Of a DNA stretch of 64,000 bases, positions 44,135-56,143 are shown piece by piece. Position 1 is the stretch's first letter; every line of letters begins with the position of its first letter. The DNA is from Andrena cerasifolii (Eukaryota; Arthropoda; Insecta; Hymenoptera; Andrenidae): NCBI RefSeq assembly GCF_050908995.1, contig NC_135121.1, forward strand, positions 12,028,001 through 12,092,000, given 5' to 3'. A model generated the notes under the pieces. It worked only from the letters and a program-made list of their open reading frames with translations. It was not told the origin of the DNA and made no database searches. Both the position numbers and the translations under genes were made by a program.

Positions 44135-47100
44135 TAGTTGTAACACTCGTGCTTCCTCGCATCGTAACAACCCGAAACAAGGAAACAACTTCTGTTTTCG
44201 AGCTGTCGCGACTCATTAAACATTCAGCCCCGCTGGAGGGCACGAAGGTGATTAAACAGCGCGTGGTTCCGGTCAGGGGTTGATCCGGTGCCCCGCGAAA
44301 GTAGATTAAAAATTCACCCGTCAATTAATGATACGACCGACCCGACGCGAGTCCTTCATCCGGTTACCCCATCCGAAAGTTCGCCACTCCGTGGAGTTGT
44401 AGACCGTCGGCATAAACGGATTTTTTTTAATTAGATTTTTTTTTATCTACCTTAATCTAACAATACAATATCCTGAAAGTTTCAGAAAGATCGATTAAAT
44501 ACTTTCTTCAAAAAAAAATTCCCGAAAAATGCCTCGATTTTCAGCTTCCTTTCAGCTTGTCGGGTTCCCCCCTTAAGCACGGGGGTGGATCTGCAGGGGA
44601 GGCCCGAAACTGGTTCGGAATAAACAGCCACGCCGGTGTAAATAACATTTAATGTCATGTATATTTTGCACTTTCGACTCAATTACAATTAATTGATTCT
44701 TAGTCGGTCGCGTAAATGTTTCTGTGTCCTGCGCCTGGGCCACTTGCGATCGAGCAACGAGGCGACGCGACCACGCACCGTTCAGCGTGATCGATAATCC
44801 GCCGAGACCTAACAACAACAGATTAACGACGTCTCGCGGAACAATCGAGCGTCTTCCTAAAATAATGTCCCCTATCATCGACTTCGGATATTACTATTTG
44901 CTTGCCAGCGAGCGTCCGGTTCGCCGTTCCTCGACCAAACGATCTCCTTCTCTCCCGTTTCGTCGCGCCGAGGGCAAGTGGTCTTCCCATCGCTCGCACT
45001 CCCATCGATCCCTCGTGAGGAGCACACCACCGGCTCCGCTTCGTTCTCTTACGGGGTTCGCAACGAGATCGTACATCAACAATTAACACGCTGCCCGTCC
45101 CGCTCGTCGTCCGCGCGTCCAGCGACGAACAGGCGAACCGACAGTATAATAATGCCAATAATAATGAGCGTAGGCATAAAACGGCTTAACGTCTTACAAC
45201 GATTTTACGAGGGACCCCCTCCGGTCCATTCTTGCTCTTCTGTACAGTGGGAATTATACACGGAAGATGGAAGATAAAGCTTCGTCGTGGCTGAGGAACC
45301 GGGCAGAAGGATCGATACTCTCGCGTAATGGCCCGCTGTTCCTTCCAGCTCGCTGAATTCGCGCTGCAAACCCGCGTTACTATCTTAAAACGTCCCTCCA
45401 GTGGAATGCCCTCTTATTAACCAAATGTTCCTCGATTTTACCCCCGATTAAAATGGCAGGTGAAGTGAATCGTTGCAACAACATTGACACAGCTTCCCGT
45501 CGATTCGTCTCCAATACAGTGGAGCCTCGGATCCTTGGAGTAGGAATTATTTCCAGCAATTCCACGATCGAGGTTCCGCCGTATTTCACTCGCAGAGCCA
45601 TTCCACTACGCAAAGGAAGGAACCACTCGTGACAGAAGGTTGCGCAGCGACTCGCGAGATTTCTTCAGCAACGAGACACTCCGCGACGAGCGTCGATCTT
45701 TCCGCGGCCTCTGCCTCCTGGGTTAGTCGAACATTTGGTGCAGAACGTAAACGTAATCGCATTTCGTTGTATGGCGCAAATGTGGCGGGTAATGGAAGTC
45801 GGTGCGCGAGAAGGTCGAAACGCCTCCGCCGGGAAAGGAGAGCAGGGGAGAAGAAAAAGAAGCAACAGGAGGAGAGGAGTAATCGTTTGTACAGATTTAA
45901 TAACGATCAGAGGACTAGGAAAGCTTGGATAAAAGGAGCACGAAGATAGAGCGGAAAGAATGGTGTCCGTCGAGTGTTCAGGGGACCAGTGTATCCCGCC
46001 TTCGCGATTCTCTTCTGCTTTTAATCACCGCGGACACTCTCTCCCGTCCTTCTCGCCTCTCACGCAATCGTTCGACTTTTCGATTTATCTTCGCTTACGG
46101 CTTATGTTCTAACGGAGTTCCTTACGAGCTAACGGGACACTTGGTTGTCCACCGTGGATCTTAGCAAACGATCGAACAGCGAGAATATTCGAGGCCTCTG
46201 AGCGACCTGCGAGGAAACGGTCAACGAAACGAAGAACCATGGCGACGTCGACGGGAAAGCAGGGGAAGTTTTATAATTGTTTCAATGAGCCAAGTCAGCG
46301 AGAGAAGATCCCAAATTGATCGTTGAACGAAAGAGCTGGGGCTCCGATTTCGCGTCGACGTCGCGCTATTTCACAAAAATCAGCGATCTTCATTATCTAT
46401 TTACAACGGGGGTAATCTGATATATATATGTATAGTATAGTCTACACTCACCCTAAGTCGTCGGACAGATGCTCCTGATGGCAAGGAAGAAGAAGGTTCG
46501 CGATACTCTCCTCCTAGTAACCTATCTATCGTTTAACGTTAGGCAATTACGCAACAATACAATATATACACGTGTGTATTATCTACTGGCGGAGCGAACT
46601 AGTTGTGTATGTTTCGCGTGACGGTACAAAACTCGGATCTCAGTGTGCATCATCCGTTTTGCCTTGTCTCCTTACCTCGCGGCCCATCTTCTCCCGCGTA
46701 CTTTACAAAACTTCCCCGTTTCTAGCTATCTTACAGTGTAACGTTAGTTGTCGAAAAAGTCCCTAGAAAAACGCCCCCCGCCCCCTCCGCGCCCCCGCTC
46801 GCACCACCTCTGCCCCGTCGATAAGCAAAATCCCCGGAGGTCGGCTTGCTTGCCGGGCGCTCGAGGCGTCACGCTACGCGCGCTGCACCCTAATCGATCG
46901 CGCGCAATTTCGAAATGGTCCTACGTTTATTACTTAATCGACGGCCCCGCCTGGCTCGCTAGCCGAGCAGCCGCGCGGTCCGTCGGAGTCGTGAGTAAAG
47001 ACAAAGATCAGAACGTTAGATCGGAGAGATAGAGAGTGACGTATTATTAAGGTGTATAGATTAGGAGTAGAATCGTACAGTTAATCGTGTATAGCTTAGA

Positions 47101-47912
47101 GAAAGAGAGACGAAAAAGTGTATATGTATAGAGGAGCCTCGGTAAAATCGAATAAGAAACCACGACGCGTTAGCACGCTGTGTATTTACAGAGAGTCGCG
47201 TGGCCAGCCCCCCGTGGTCGATGTAACCGAACGTAAACGCCTCGAGAAGGACGACGCAGTTTGGAGAAGAAGCTGGGTAGAGCAGCGTCGAGAATTGTAC
47301 GCGGGACGAAAGAAAGAATTTCCTCTCCTCTTCCCCTTGCTGCGCGCGAAACGATACGCGAGAGGACAATTGGGAATATATCGAGGCGTCGAATTGTTTC
47401 TCTCCGATATATCCCGCGCGCAGAGAGGATTAAACTGACGACGCTTGGACGCGAGATCGTTAAATGTTTTCCTTCGGTTTTGGTCCGGATTGAATGTTTC
47501 CTCTAACGTTTTGGTCGTTTCGCGTATACAGTTGACTCTAATCGTAGACGAAACTAGCGTGTATACCGAATAAACTTGTACTGAGAAGAACAGACGAATT
47601 TCTAAATCGTCAACTGAAGCTACTTGATTTATGTCGCTTTGAAAACGTCATCGATGTTTCTTGGTTTTCGCGTGCTGGTCCTGGGTGTGCGTATGACCGT
47701 AACTTTTGATCCTGGATTTGATTAGATTTTTATTCGATGCAGATTACTCTTTGAATTTAACCAGAGAGCAACCCGATTTATTCACCATTCGATTTCTGTT
47801 AGTAATTATTTACTTTTAACTGGACAGCGAAATTGAATTAGCTAAAGGGTGAAAAATTCAGTACGTACTGTAGGAATAGAGGTCTTGTAATTCCTGTGTT
47901 TGGGAGTCTCGG
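44135..47912. other. Non-coding spacer
   Basis: Mixed composition; AT-rich at 44400-44530. GC-rich, Arg-rich open frames on both strands at 44700-47400 overlap each other and lack motifs. Could include distal 3' UTR of the exchanger gene, but nothing shows this. Confidence 0.35.
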
Positions 47913-48002
47913 AAAAAATGAACCTCGGGCGACGGGACTCGAACCTGCGATCTTGCGGATCCTCTGCTTACTGGTCAGCCGTCTTACCAGCGTCGCCAAA
48001 GC
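47913..48002 (-). ncRNA. tRNA-like pol III cassette, copy 1
   Basis: Read on the minus strand, TGGCGACGCTGG (47998-47987) fits the tRNA A-box consensus at 11 of 12 positions, and GGTTCGAGTCC (47945-47935) is a perfect B box. A T6 run (47918-47913) follows, as a pol III terminator would. The middle holds an anticodon-arm-like CTGACCAGTAAGCAG. GGCGACG and CGTCGCC are fully complementary, but they sit too close to the T arm for a canonical tRNA fold. It resembles a diverged tRNA-Thr(AGT) or the head of a tRNA-derived SINE. Confidence 0.6.
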
Positions 48003-49833
48003 CAATCCTCCGAGGTATCTTACTCCGAGCTCCCTTTTATGGGGCTTCCTGATCCCACAGTACTTTGGTCTGTTTGCAAAGAATTCGATGGAGTGGAAAC
48101 ACTGAAGATAACTAAACCAGTGGTGGTAATCTATTTCGAGTTAGCCCCACAGAGAGACAGAGTTCTCTCCTACGAATAGAAGAATAACGCGTAAAGATTG
48201 ATCCTTGCTTGATTGTCATTAAGAAACAACTGAATTCCCATTAAATCGAGACTTTCGCAGAATTCATAGCCGTGATAAGAACGGAAACGTCGCTCGCCGA
48301 TATGCACGGTGATGGCAAGTGAATTGGTCTGAAACTTTGATAACAGACGAAACGACGATCCCCACTTTTAAGTCTTTCGCTCATTCGAGTCTCGTAATTT
48401 TGAAGAATCCGCATCTACCGTAATTGGCACGACTGGTTTAATTCCAGCCATCGGCAACTAAACTCTACGTTATGAAATCTATCATAATCGCCAATTCTAA
48501 ACTAAAACCCTATGTCCTGTGTCTATTTAGCTAATCGCCTTTTGCTTGATATCTCCCGTAGAAAATACAAAACGTACAAATATCCGTTGGCCTCGGGCTT
48601 AACAAAGGTACCTGGCTACAGAATTTAATCAACCTACGCGACACGTTTCTAATTCCTCCCTATTCTCGTGTAAATTCGGTCCTTTCGATCGAGAGGCTGG
48701 AGCTCGCTCGTTTTTTTTTCTGAACTGGACCCACCGAGCGGTCCAGGTCACGTAAAGGGTAAAGGAAAGGGACGTTGGTTCGCGTCGCGAGATTCTCGCG
48801 ACTGTTTGAAATACCGCGGTGCTTGATATCGATAGGGGGTGGCCACGCGTAAAGACCTTCTTAGGTTCGAGCGAACAGAATGTTCATCGCAGCAGCGGGT
48901 ATCGCGCTCCCCGCTCGCTGCCATTTCTTCCTACGTACCCTACGGTAACAGTAAGTGCACCGACCGATTAAACGGAACCCTCGAGTGCCTTCGATCTGGT
49001 TCGCTCTCGCCTGTGTTTCGCAGTGACTTGATTGTTGAATATAAAACTATTTCAATCGGCAAATCAATCCTTCGATTCCCCGAAGTCTCTGGGCCTGGAG
49101 ATTCACAACGGAGAATTAATCAGAATTTCGTGCGAGGATAAATGCTAACTCCGGAGGTTTAGTTTATAATCAAGCGCCTCGAGTGTCCCGTTTAATCCGC
49201 GTCGTCTTAATTCTAACGAGTGGAAATGTCTATCCTCGAGCTGCCGTTCGTGATGACGCGAGTCTGGGGGATTGCTATTAAAAATTGAGAAAAGGGGACG
49301 AAGGGAAAGGGAGGTAGACCGCGCGAACGAAAATGGAGTCTCTCGAGGAGAGTCTGTCACGTTTGCGAATGATCGAAAAAAAAAGAGGCAGCGTGGTTCG
49401 AAGATGGAGGTAAAAAAGGAGGAACGACGGTCCACGGGAGAGAGGGGGTGTTGGAACGGCTATTCGTGGCTATAAACATTGAACGGTTGAAGTGGTTTTG
49501 TTGCAGGAAACGCTTAGCGGGATTTGAAAGGACTCGCGTGGATGAAGAGTAAGTTGGAGTAAATGCACGAAGAGGGATCGTCCGCTTCCGTGAATTCCCG
49601 CCGATAATATCGCTGCGCACTTCGATCGCCGAGGTACGCGTAGCACTTTTGATTACGGTTTATCGATCAATTCCTTGCCGCGTGTCCTGTCGAGGAACAA
49701 TCCATGTGACCCGAAAGGTGTTGAAAGGATAATCAGGATCAGCGACAGGGTTGTGGTAATTGAACCACGGTGTTTTCAGACATCATTGATAAACGGATTT
49801 GAAAAGGGAATCGCGGAGTAACTGAGGTAGGTA
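48003..49833. other. Non-coding spacer
   Basis: No feature recognised apart from purine-rich tracts near 49290-49440. Confidence 0.35.
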
Positions 49834-50344
49834 TCGTAAACTGGGGGAACATTGGCAGTACGGGGTAACATTGGCATCTAAGTACTTAACATCTATTAAA
49901 AAGGAAAAGGAAACAAATTTTATACATTTTCACACTTGTATTGCCATCACAAACGATGCAATGTTATAATAGGATACCTAAACCAAATTTAAAAATGTTA
50001 ATTAAAAAAATAAAAAAATAATAAAATAAAACAATAAAAAATAAAGTACATTGAACGTAAAAAGGAACAAGTTTAAGTGTTAATGTAAGTTCAGATGTAA
50101 AACTTTAACTTTTTAGTGCTATTTATATATGATGTGCCAACGTTACCCAGTTACGGGGTAACATCAGCAGGTATTTAACATGTATTAAAGAAGGATAAGG
50201 ACACAAATTTGATGAATTTTTACACTTGTAGTGCATTCACAAAAAATGAAATGTTAGGATATTTAAAGCAAATGTAAAAATGTTAATTTTTATATTATAT
50301 AGCAAAATGTTCCAAAAACATGCCAATATTCCCCCAGTTTACGG
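49834..50344. mobile_element. TIR element with an internal direct repeat
   Basis: TCGTAAACTGGGGGAACATT at the left is mirrored by AATATTCCCCCAGTTTACGG at the right, flanked by TA (49832-49833, 50345-50346). Inside, a segment of about 140 bases starting CGGGGTAACAT is present twice in the same orientation (about 49860-49999 and 50155-50295), sharing AAATGTTA and AAAAATGTTAATT blocks. No coding capacity. Confidence 0.75.
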
Positions 50345-51349
50345 TATGAATATATTCAGTGGTAGACTGGCCAGGATGTCAGCTTGTCCGATGGCAAGTG
50401 GCTCCTTAAATGTCAGACAATATGTCAAAAATGTTAATGATCTTTTAGTAGCTTGAAAATATAATAGAAGTTCCAATATCCTTTCATGGTCCCACGAGGT
50501 GTATCGCACCCCAAGAGCAACTTTCGAGTTCAAGGATTCATCGCGAAAAAAATCGCTTTTTTCTCACAACCATGGAAAATCGATCTTTTTCAACTACAAA
50601 TCTCGTCATATCAAAAGTTATGTTTCTAGAAAAAAGACTATTAGAGCATGATTGTATGAGTATTACGAATGCATAATTATCACTGAAAAGTTAAAAAATT
50701 AAAAAATACCAAAATGGTAACTCAGAAATGACGCTGGGGTGCAGTGAAAACCGCACGTGACGAATTTGTGATTATGTGTGACCAAGAGGGGATATTCTTA
50801 CTGTGTGCAACTGAAATTTACTTTGTACTACTATTTTAATAAAAAGAATTTAATAAAATCATTTTTCGAAGATAGTTCATATTTAAGAATATAATACATA
50901 ACTCCGAAAAAATAATTCTGATTCGGGTTATGTGATACCCTTTGACTTCTGACAACTAATATTTTTAGACTCAGTCCACCACTGTGCCTACTCGATACTA
51001 GAACGTATTCCTATGCAAGTTCTTTGAGACGATGCGCTGATCAAAGAACAGCATCGTCCTTCTTTCACTTCACGTATGGCACATTTATTTCATTATTTTT
51101 CTGTCAACTTTCGGTGAATACTATACTTGACTGAGAAATAAAAATCGACGACCTTTCGGTCACATGGGTCCTACAACGAGGACGTTGGATTTTGTCGAGC
51201 ATGGGTGACGATCGATTCGCCCAGCGGTCGAATGACGGGAACTCGGCAACGATCCGAATCCCGTTTACGGTTTATCACTTTAACGCTTTGCTTTTGAGTG
51301 TCGTGTATATACGTCCTACTATACGTATATGTATATCTTCAATATATCT

Positions 51350-51371
51350 ATATATATATATATATATATAT
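51350..51371. repeat. (TA)n microsatellite
   Basis: About 11 TA units are visible, within a wider TA-rich stretch. Confidence 0.85.
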
Positions 51372-54300
51372 TCTTCTTTATATATTAAATCTCTTTGAAC
51401 GATCCTCTTATTAAAATATCTATGTCGTATGTATACATACACTATATACTTCTCTTGTCCTTTATACATACATATGTATACATCTCTGTGATGTTTGGCT
51501 GGCGTCGCGACGACGACGCGTCGTCCACGATTCCGCTGCGTTTCTTTTCCCTCCGTTTTCACGCCGCTAGTATCAAATCCCCCCAACCTGCAGCGGAGTG
51601 AAATGAGACGCGAAACCCCTTCGCTCTTGCCCGATCGAAAAACGGCGTTTCCGCGTAATTGGCTGGGCCGCGGAGCTGGTCGAAGGGCGACGCGATTCTT
51701 CAACCCCCCCCAGCGTCGGTGATATCGTTTGCAGGCGGTAGAAACAGAGTTCCAACGGAACCCTCTACATCCCCCTTTGATTTAGCGCCGCTACTTTTTC
51801 TCCGGCCGCGCAACCGGAGGCCCTCCGGGCGGAGGATCAAAAGCAAATTAACGTCCGCGGCTGGATTTAATTAGCGACCGCGCGAGAGGTGCGCGCCACG
51901 CGTCGTCAGGGGAGCAGGTACGCCGTGCTCCGAGCGTGGCTGCTGGATTATTCGCGAAATATAGCGGCCCGTGGAAGTCGATTCCCGCGATGCCTCGTAA
52001 CTTCCAATTCGAGAAAATTGCGAGTCGTTGCCCTTCCAACCTGCAGCCGGAATGCACCCTCCAGACGTCCCTGCGCCCCAAAATAAACGTCCCGGATAGA
52101 GAAGGAGCTACGATCTGGATTAGATTTCCATGGTGTTCACAACCCCCGGGGGACCGAGTCTTCGTCAGAGAAACAAGCTCGTCAGGTGTCTTTCGCGACA
52201 ACGGGGACTCCCTGTGTGCGTTTGTCGTTGGTCAGCATCGATACTCTGTGGATTAATATTAATATTAACGTCGGGCCAGCAGCAGGTCGTGTGCGTCTTT
52301 CCTTCGAAGCGATCCCTGCCCGTGGAACCGCGTGGGATTAATGCCCAGGTCCCTCGTTTCATGTATCAAAGCCGCTCGAACGCTTTCGCGAACATGCTCC
52401 CGCTTTCACGGGTGGCTTCTTTCCCTTCCGTTGTTATCTCTGACAGAGGGAGCCGCGAGGGAGGGCCCCCAGAAGCAATTGCAAACGGATACCCGATCGT
52501 GCTTTCGAAATTAACGAGATTGACGGTGCAGGGATCAGTTTGGTTTCTACGGATGTGGATAAAAAAGGTTTTGTAGAAGGTCTCTTTTGAAAGTCCGGGT
52601 AGTTGGATCGTTGGTTGGCACAAAGGGAACGGTAGCGTGGCACGGGGTCGGCGATCATCTAAGCCGGAAATCCGGGACATCGGTTTCGACCTCCCTCCTG
52701 AGGATTCCTCGCTTGCTTCACCTCGAACGCGTAGCTCGCGGTTCTAGCTTCCCTTTAGCAGCATCGTTTCCCCGCCTGCAAACGATTCAGAGGTCACTCG
52801 CGATTGACTCCCCTGTGAAATACAACCCTCGTACGTCCCGATATCTCCCGAGGATTTCGTCCAGCCCCCTATTCTTCCCTTCCCTGTATCGCCGCGATTA
52901 TATCGTGCGTTGTGAGAACGCTTAGGACCGTCCGATGCGGGCAGCTGTAAATAACAAGCCTGGAGCTTTCGCCAGACTTTCCCCGCGGTCCGTCTCGCGC
53001 AATTACGCGCGCCTTTGGCGATCAATCGCTGGCGACGCGGAGGGATAACCGGAGGCCATCCTCGACTCGTTCAGAGCCACGCGGAAAGAATAAAGTGCAT
53101 ACTTTAGTCGATAGTTACAACCTTTAAAGTGTCGGTGGAATCTCTCCCCTAAGGATGTTAACTAGGGTGGATGGCACCAGCAAATGAACACGTACCAGTG
53201 AATGGACATTTTCTTATTAAAACGAGTGCAAATCGGTTATTGAAATAAGCAATTAATTAATTAGAGACTCCTTTTAATTTTTACAGCACGCGCAATCAAT
53301 CGCGCCGCGAGCATAAGTTTCTAATAGTGTTCATTCATTGGCGCGTTTACCCCAGATCCAGTCGACTGGCGACGTTCCCCCTGAAATTAACCGAGACAGT
53401 TGTTCTCACCGAGAACGTTTCATTCGGTGGGGTGACTGTGATTCTTCGGAGCATCGGTTTCTCGCGATGTCCCGACGAACCCCCAGCACGGTGAAAGAAA
53501 GAACGCTGGTCAAGGGGCTTCTTCTACCATCCCCTTCGCCAGAGGCTGCCTGTAGTCCGAGTAAAAGGTACAGTGCCTTGATCGTAAAAGCTGCCGGGAG
53601 TTGCAAAGTTTCCAGCTTGAGGTTTCGGAACAAGAGGTTTGACTTCTTCCGAAACCTCAAAGCTGTAAACATCAGAAAGCTTCTAGGTACTATACTGATC
53701 ACCACTTCCTCACCTTTCATCCCATCAAAGCAGGAATTAGAGGTGTGGTTCTCAGCAGACAATACTCTTCGCGCTGACTATAGCGTCGGGCCCCTCGGCC
53801 AGCGTGCCACGCGAGCCGCGTCTCTGCGCGCTCGTCTGTCTAGTGCGCTCCCGATCCACTTAACCTTCCTAAACGCTTCGCGAGCAACGGCGAGCGACCC
53901 TCGATCAAAAGGCAGTGAACACCAACGAGGACTTCGACGTTCGAGCGAAGGCCACTGCACCGTGGCGCGAGCGCACTTTGAATTATCTTCCTCGGGCTAC
54001 CTAATTACCCTTAAACGAATAACAAACATGTCCCGTCGCGGCGGTGGCATTCTGGGTCGATCGTCGCGGCAGAGAGCTGCTTTCCGATATCCCGATCGCG
54101 CGGCACCTGTTTACCGTGGTTCTCGATAGGCTCCTCGCTGGATCAAAGTGGGATTCGATGTTTCCCTTTGGTTGGATTAAATCGGGGACCTGGGGAGGTA
54201 TGCGTGGCGACTGGAGGGGGATTGATAGTCGCCTCGGGTGAACCAAAGGGAATTCTCATGGGTATTGTAGGAGCCTTTTTCTCAGCCGCGTATCTCCCTT

Positions 54301-54628
54301 TCGTTCTTCAAAGGTAGTCTTTAAGAGAAGAATCCTCTTTTACCTCGCGCACCCCTCTTGCCATCGTCGACTCGTCCACCTGCTATTCCCTCCGGAGCCG
54401 CGACGCGGACTTTGCGATGCAAATCGATCCGATCCGCGGCTCTCTGCTGACGGAACTCGCCACCACCCCCGCGGGCGTATCGCGGGATCGCGAACGCGCC
54501 GGTAATACACGTTTATATAAAATTAGCGACGTCGTTCTCCGGCGAAAAAGGAATTGCAGTACAATCCGCTACTAAAATACCATAGAAACCTGTGTTCCTC
54601 GAACGATTAAATAAATACGCTATCTCGT

Positions 54629-54655
54629 GTGTGTGTGTGTGTGTATGTGTGTGTC
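54629..54655. repeat. (GT)n microsatellite
   Basis: A run of GT units with one TATG interruption is visible. Confidence 0.85.
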
Positions 54656-56143
54656 TTTTGTGTGGGTGACTCTGCGTGTCTCTTTACGTGTCTGTATGTG
54701 TGTATAGTATATTCTACCCCGTTTTATCATATTCTATAGACGCCGTGAACGTACGAGGCACGGCTCGAGACTAGAACGCGTTTCTTCGCCTAACTCTTCT
54801 CCCTATGTTTCAAATTATTTTAAGGCAAACTCACTCGTCTTCCTCGCACACGAAAGCGTCTCCCCCTCTTTCTCTCGGTCTGCGTCACGGATTTATTCGC
54901 GTCGCGGTTCAATTAGCCGCTCGTCAATTACACGCACACACGCTACACATCTCAGCTACCTCTACTACCCGCATTCACGCACACGCAGATAAACGTCACG
55001 CGGTCACGTTCGTTGTTAATCGTCCCGGCTGGGGAGGGTGAAAGCTACCAGTAGAAGAATTTCCCCGGGCGCGACTCGGAGGGCTGCTTCGCCACCGGGA
55101 ATCGCACCCCTTCGGTTTCGACTCCCTTTTGTCCTGAAAGTAGAAACGATAGATCGGTCAGGTATAAACAGGTCTCCCGTATTCCCTACATCCTCCCATT
55201 TATGTAGTGCCGTTGGGAACTGAGGGGCCAATTTTCGTTTCTTTGTAACTCCGCCACCTACTAAAATATAATAGCATGTAAGTTTTATCGAGTAGAATTA
55301 AATTTTCTTCACGCTGAGAAAAAAAACAAATGCGCAGTGGAAAAGGAGCTCATGCCACTTGGCTCCTTGGCGACGCGTGACCTAATAAAATTAATTTTTC
55401 AGTTAAAATTTGACGATAGTTGTCATTTACCATCTAATTTAAGTACCGTTTACAACAACTACAACTCATGTGACTTACTTTCCTCTAAAATCCTGAAAAT
55501 TTCCTAAAAAATTCCTTGCTGCCACAACTTGCTTTGCTCTAAAATCATAAAACGGTGGCATGTGCCCATTTTCCACTGGGCCCCTCAATTCATGTCTGGG
55601 TCGCGTAAGTCGAATGCTCTAGGCAACCTTCATCCAACGAACTTGGCGCTAATTACAAGCGTGTGTGAGACACACGGGTTATTGGGTGTCCAGTGCGAAA
55701 ACCCCTCCCACAGTGGCACTGCTCCCAGAGAACTCAGAATCAAACGGGAGAGTTGTTTGTCGTCGTTTACGCGGGCAACGACGCCTCGACCCAGGCTATA
55801 TTTAATCCCTGGCTTCCAAAAGGAGGCGACGCGCGGCGCTGAATAGGCGGGTGAGGCTGTTTGGACCGTGTCTCGTGGCTCGTTAACGTCACCACTCCTC
55901 GGCGCAGTATAGCGAGCGGAGGGTGTTCCTCTGCCCTTCGACGGCCGAAAAATAACGCGACGAAAATGGGCCACGAGCCGCGGCAGCGTCTGCGTCTATT
56001 AATAGGGGTTAATGGGGATGCGAGAGAAGGCGGTATACTTGCCGAGAGAACGTTTCGTTGAGCACACGCCTCGGTGGACGTAAAGTGTTAAGATAGGGAC
56101 GCAGCAGCGGGGTAGGCCGACGTGTGGCGTCCGTCGGGCCTCC

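Larger units (their letters stand above)
50345..56143. other. Non-coding; possible 3' UTR of the exchanger near 56 kb
   Basis: 50350-51000 is AT-rich debris. Microsatellites are (TA)n at about 51350-51371 and (GT)n at about 54629-54655. A 24-base-arm hairpin lies at 53608-53670. The minus-strand sequence just below 56144 should be 3' UTR of the Na+/Ca2+ exchanger; its end is not located. No other exon recognised. Confidence 0.4.

Noticed and set aside
47913..48002. Functional tRNA gene
   Set aside because: A and B boxes and a terminator are present, but the acceptor and T stems cannot both form; the same holds for 57721-57814.
53338..54129. 263-codon open frame on the plus strand, the longest outside genes and the LINE
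   Set aside because: No recognisable domain, Arg/Ser-rich composition, contains a 24-base-arm hairpin at 53608-53670, and no splice-linked neighbours. Likely chance in GC-rich sequence; conservation data could change this.
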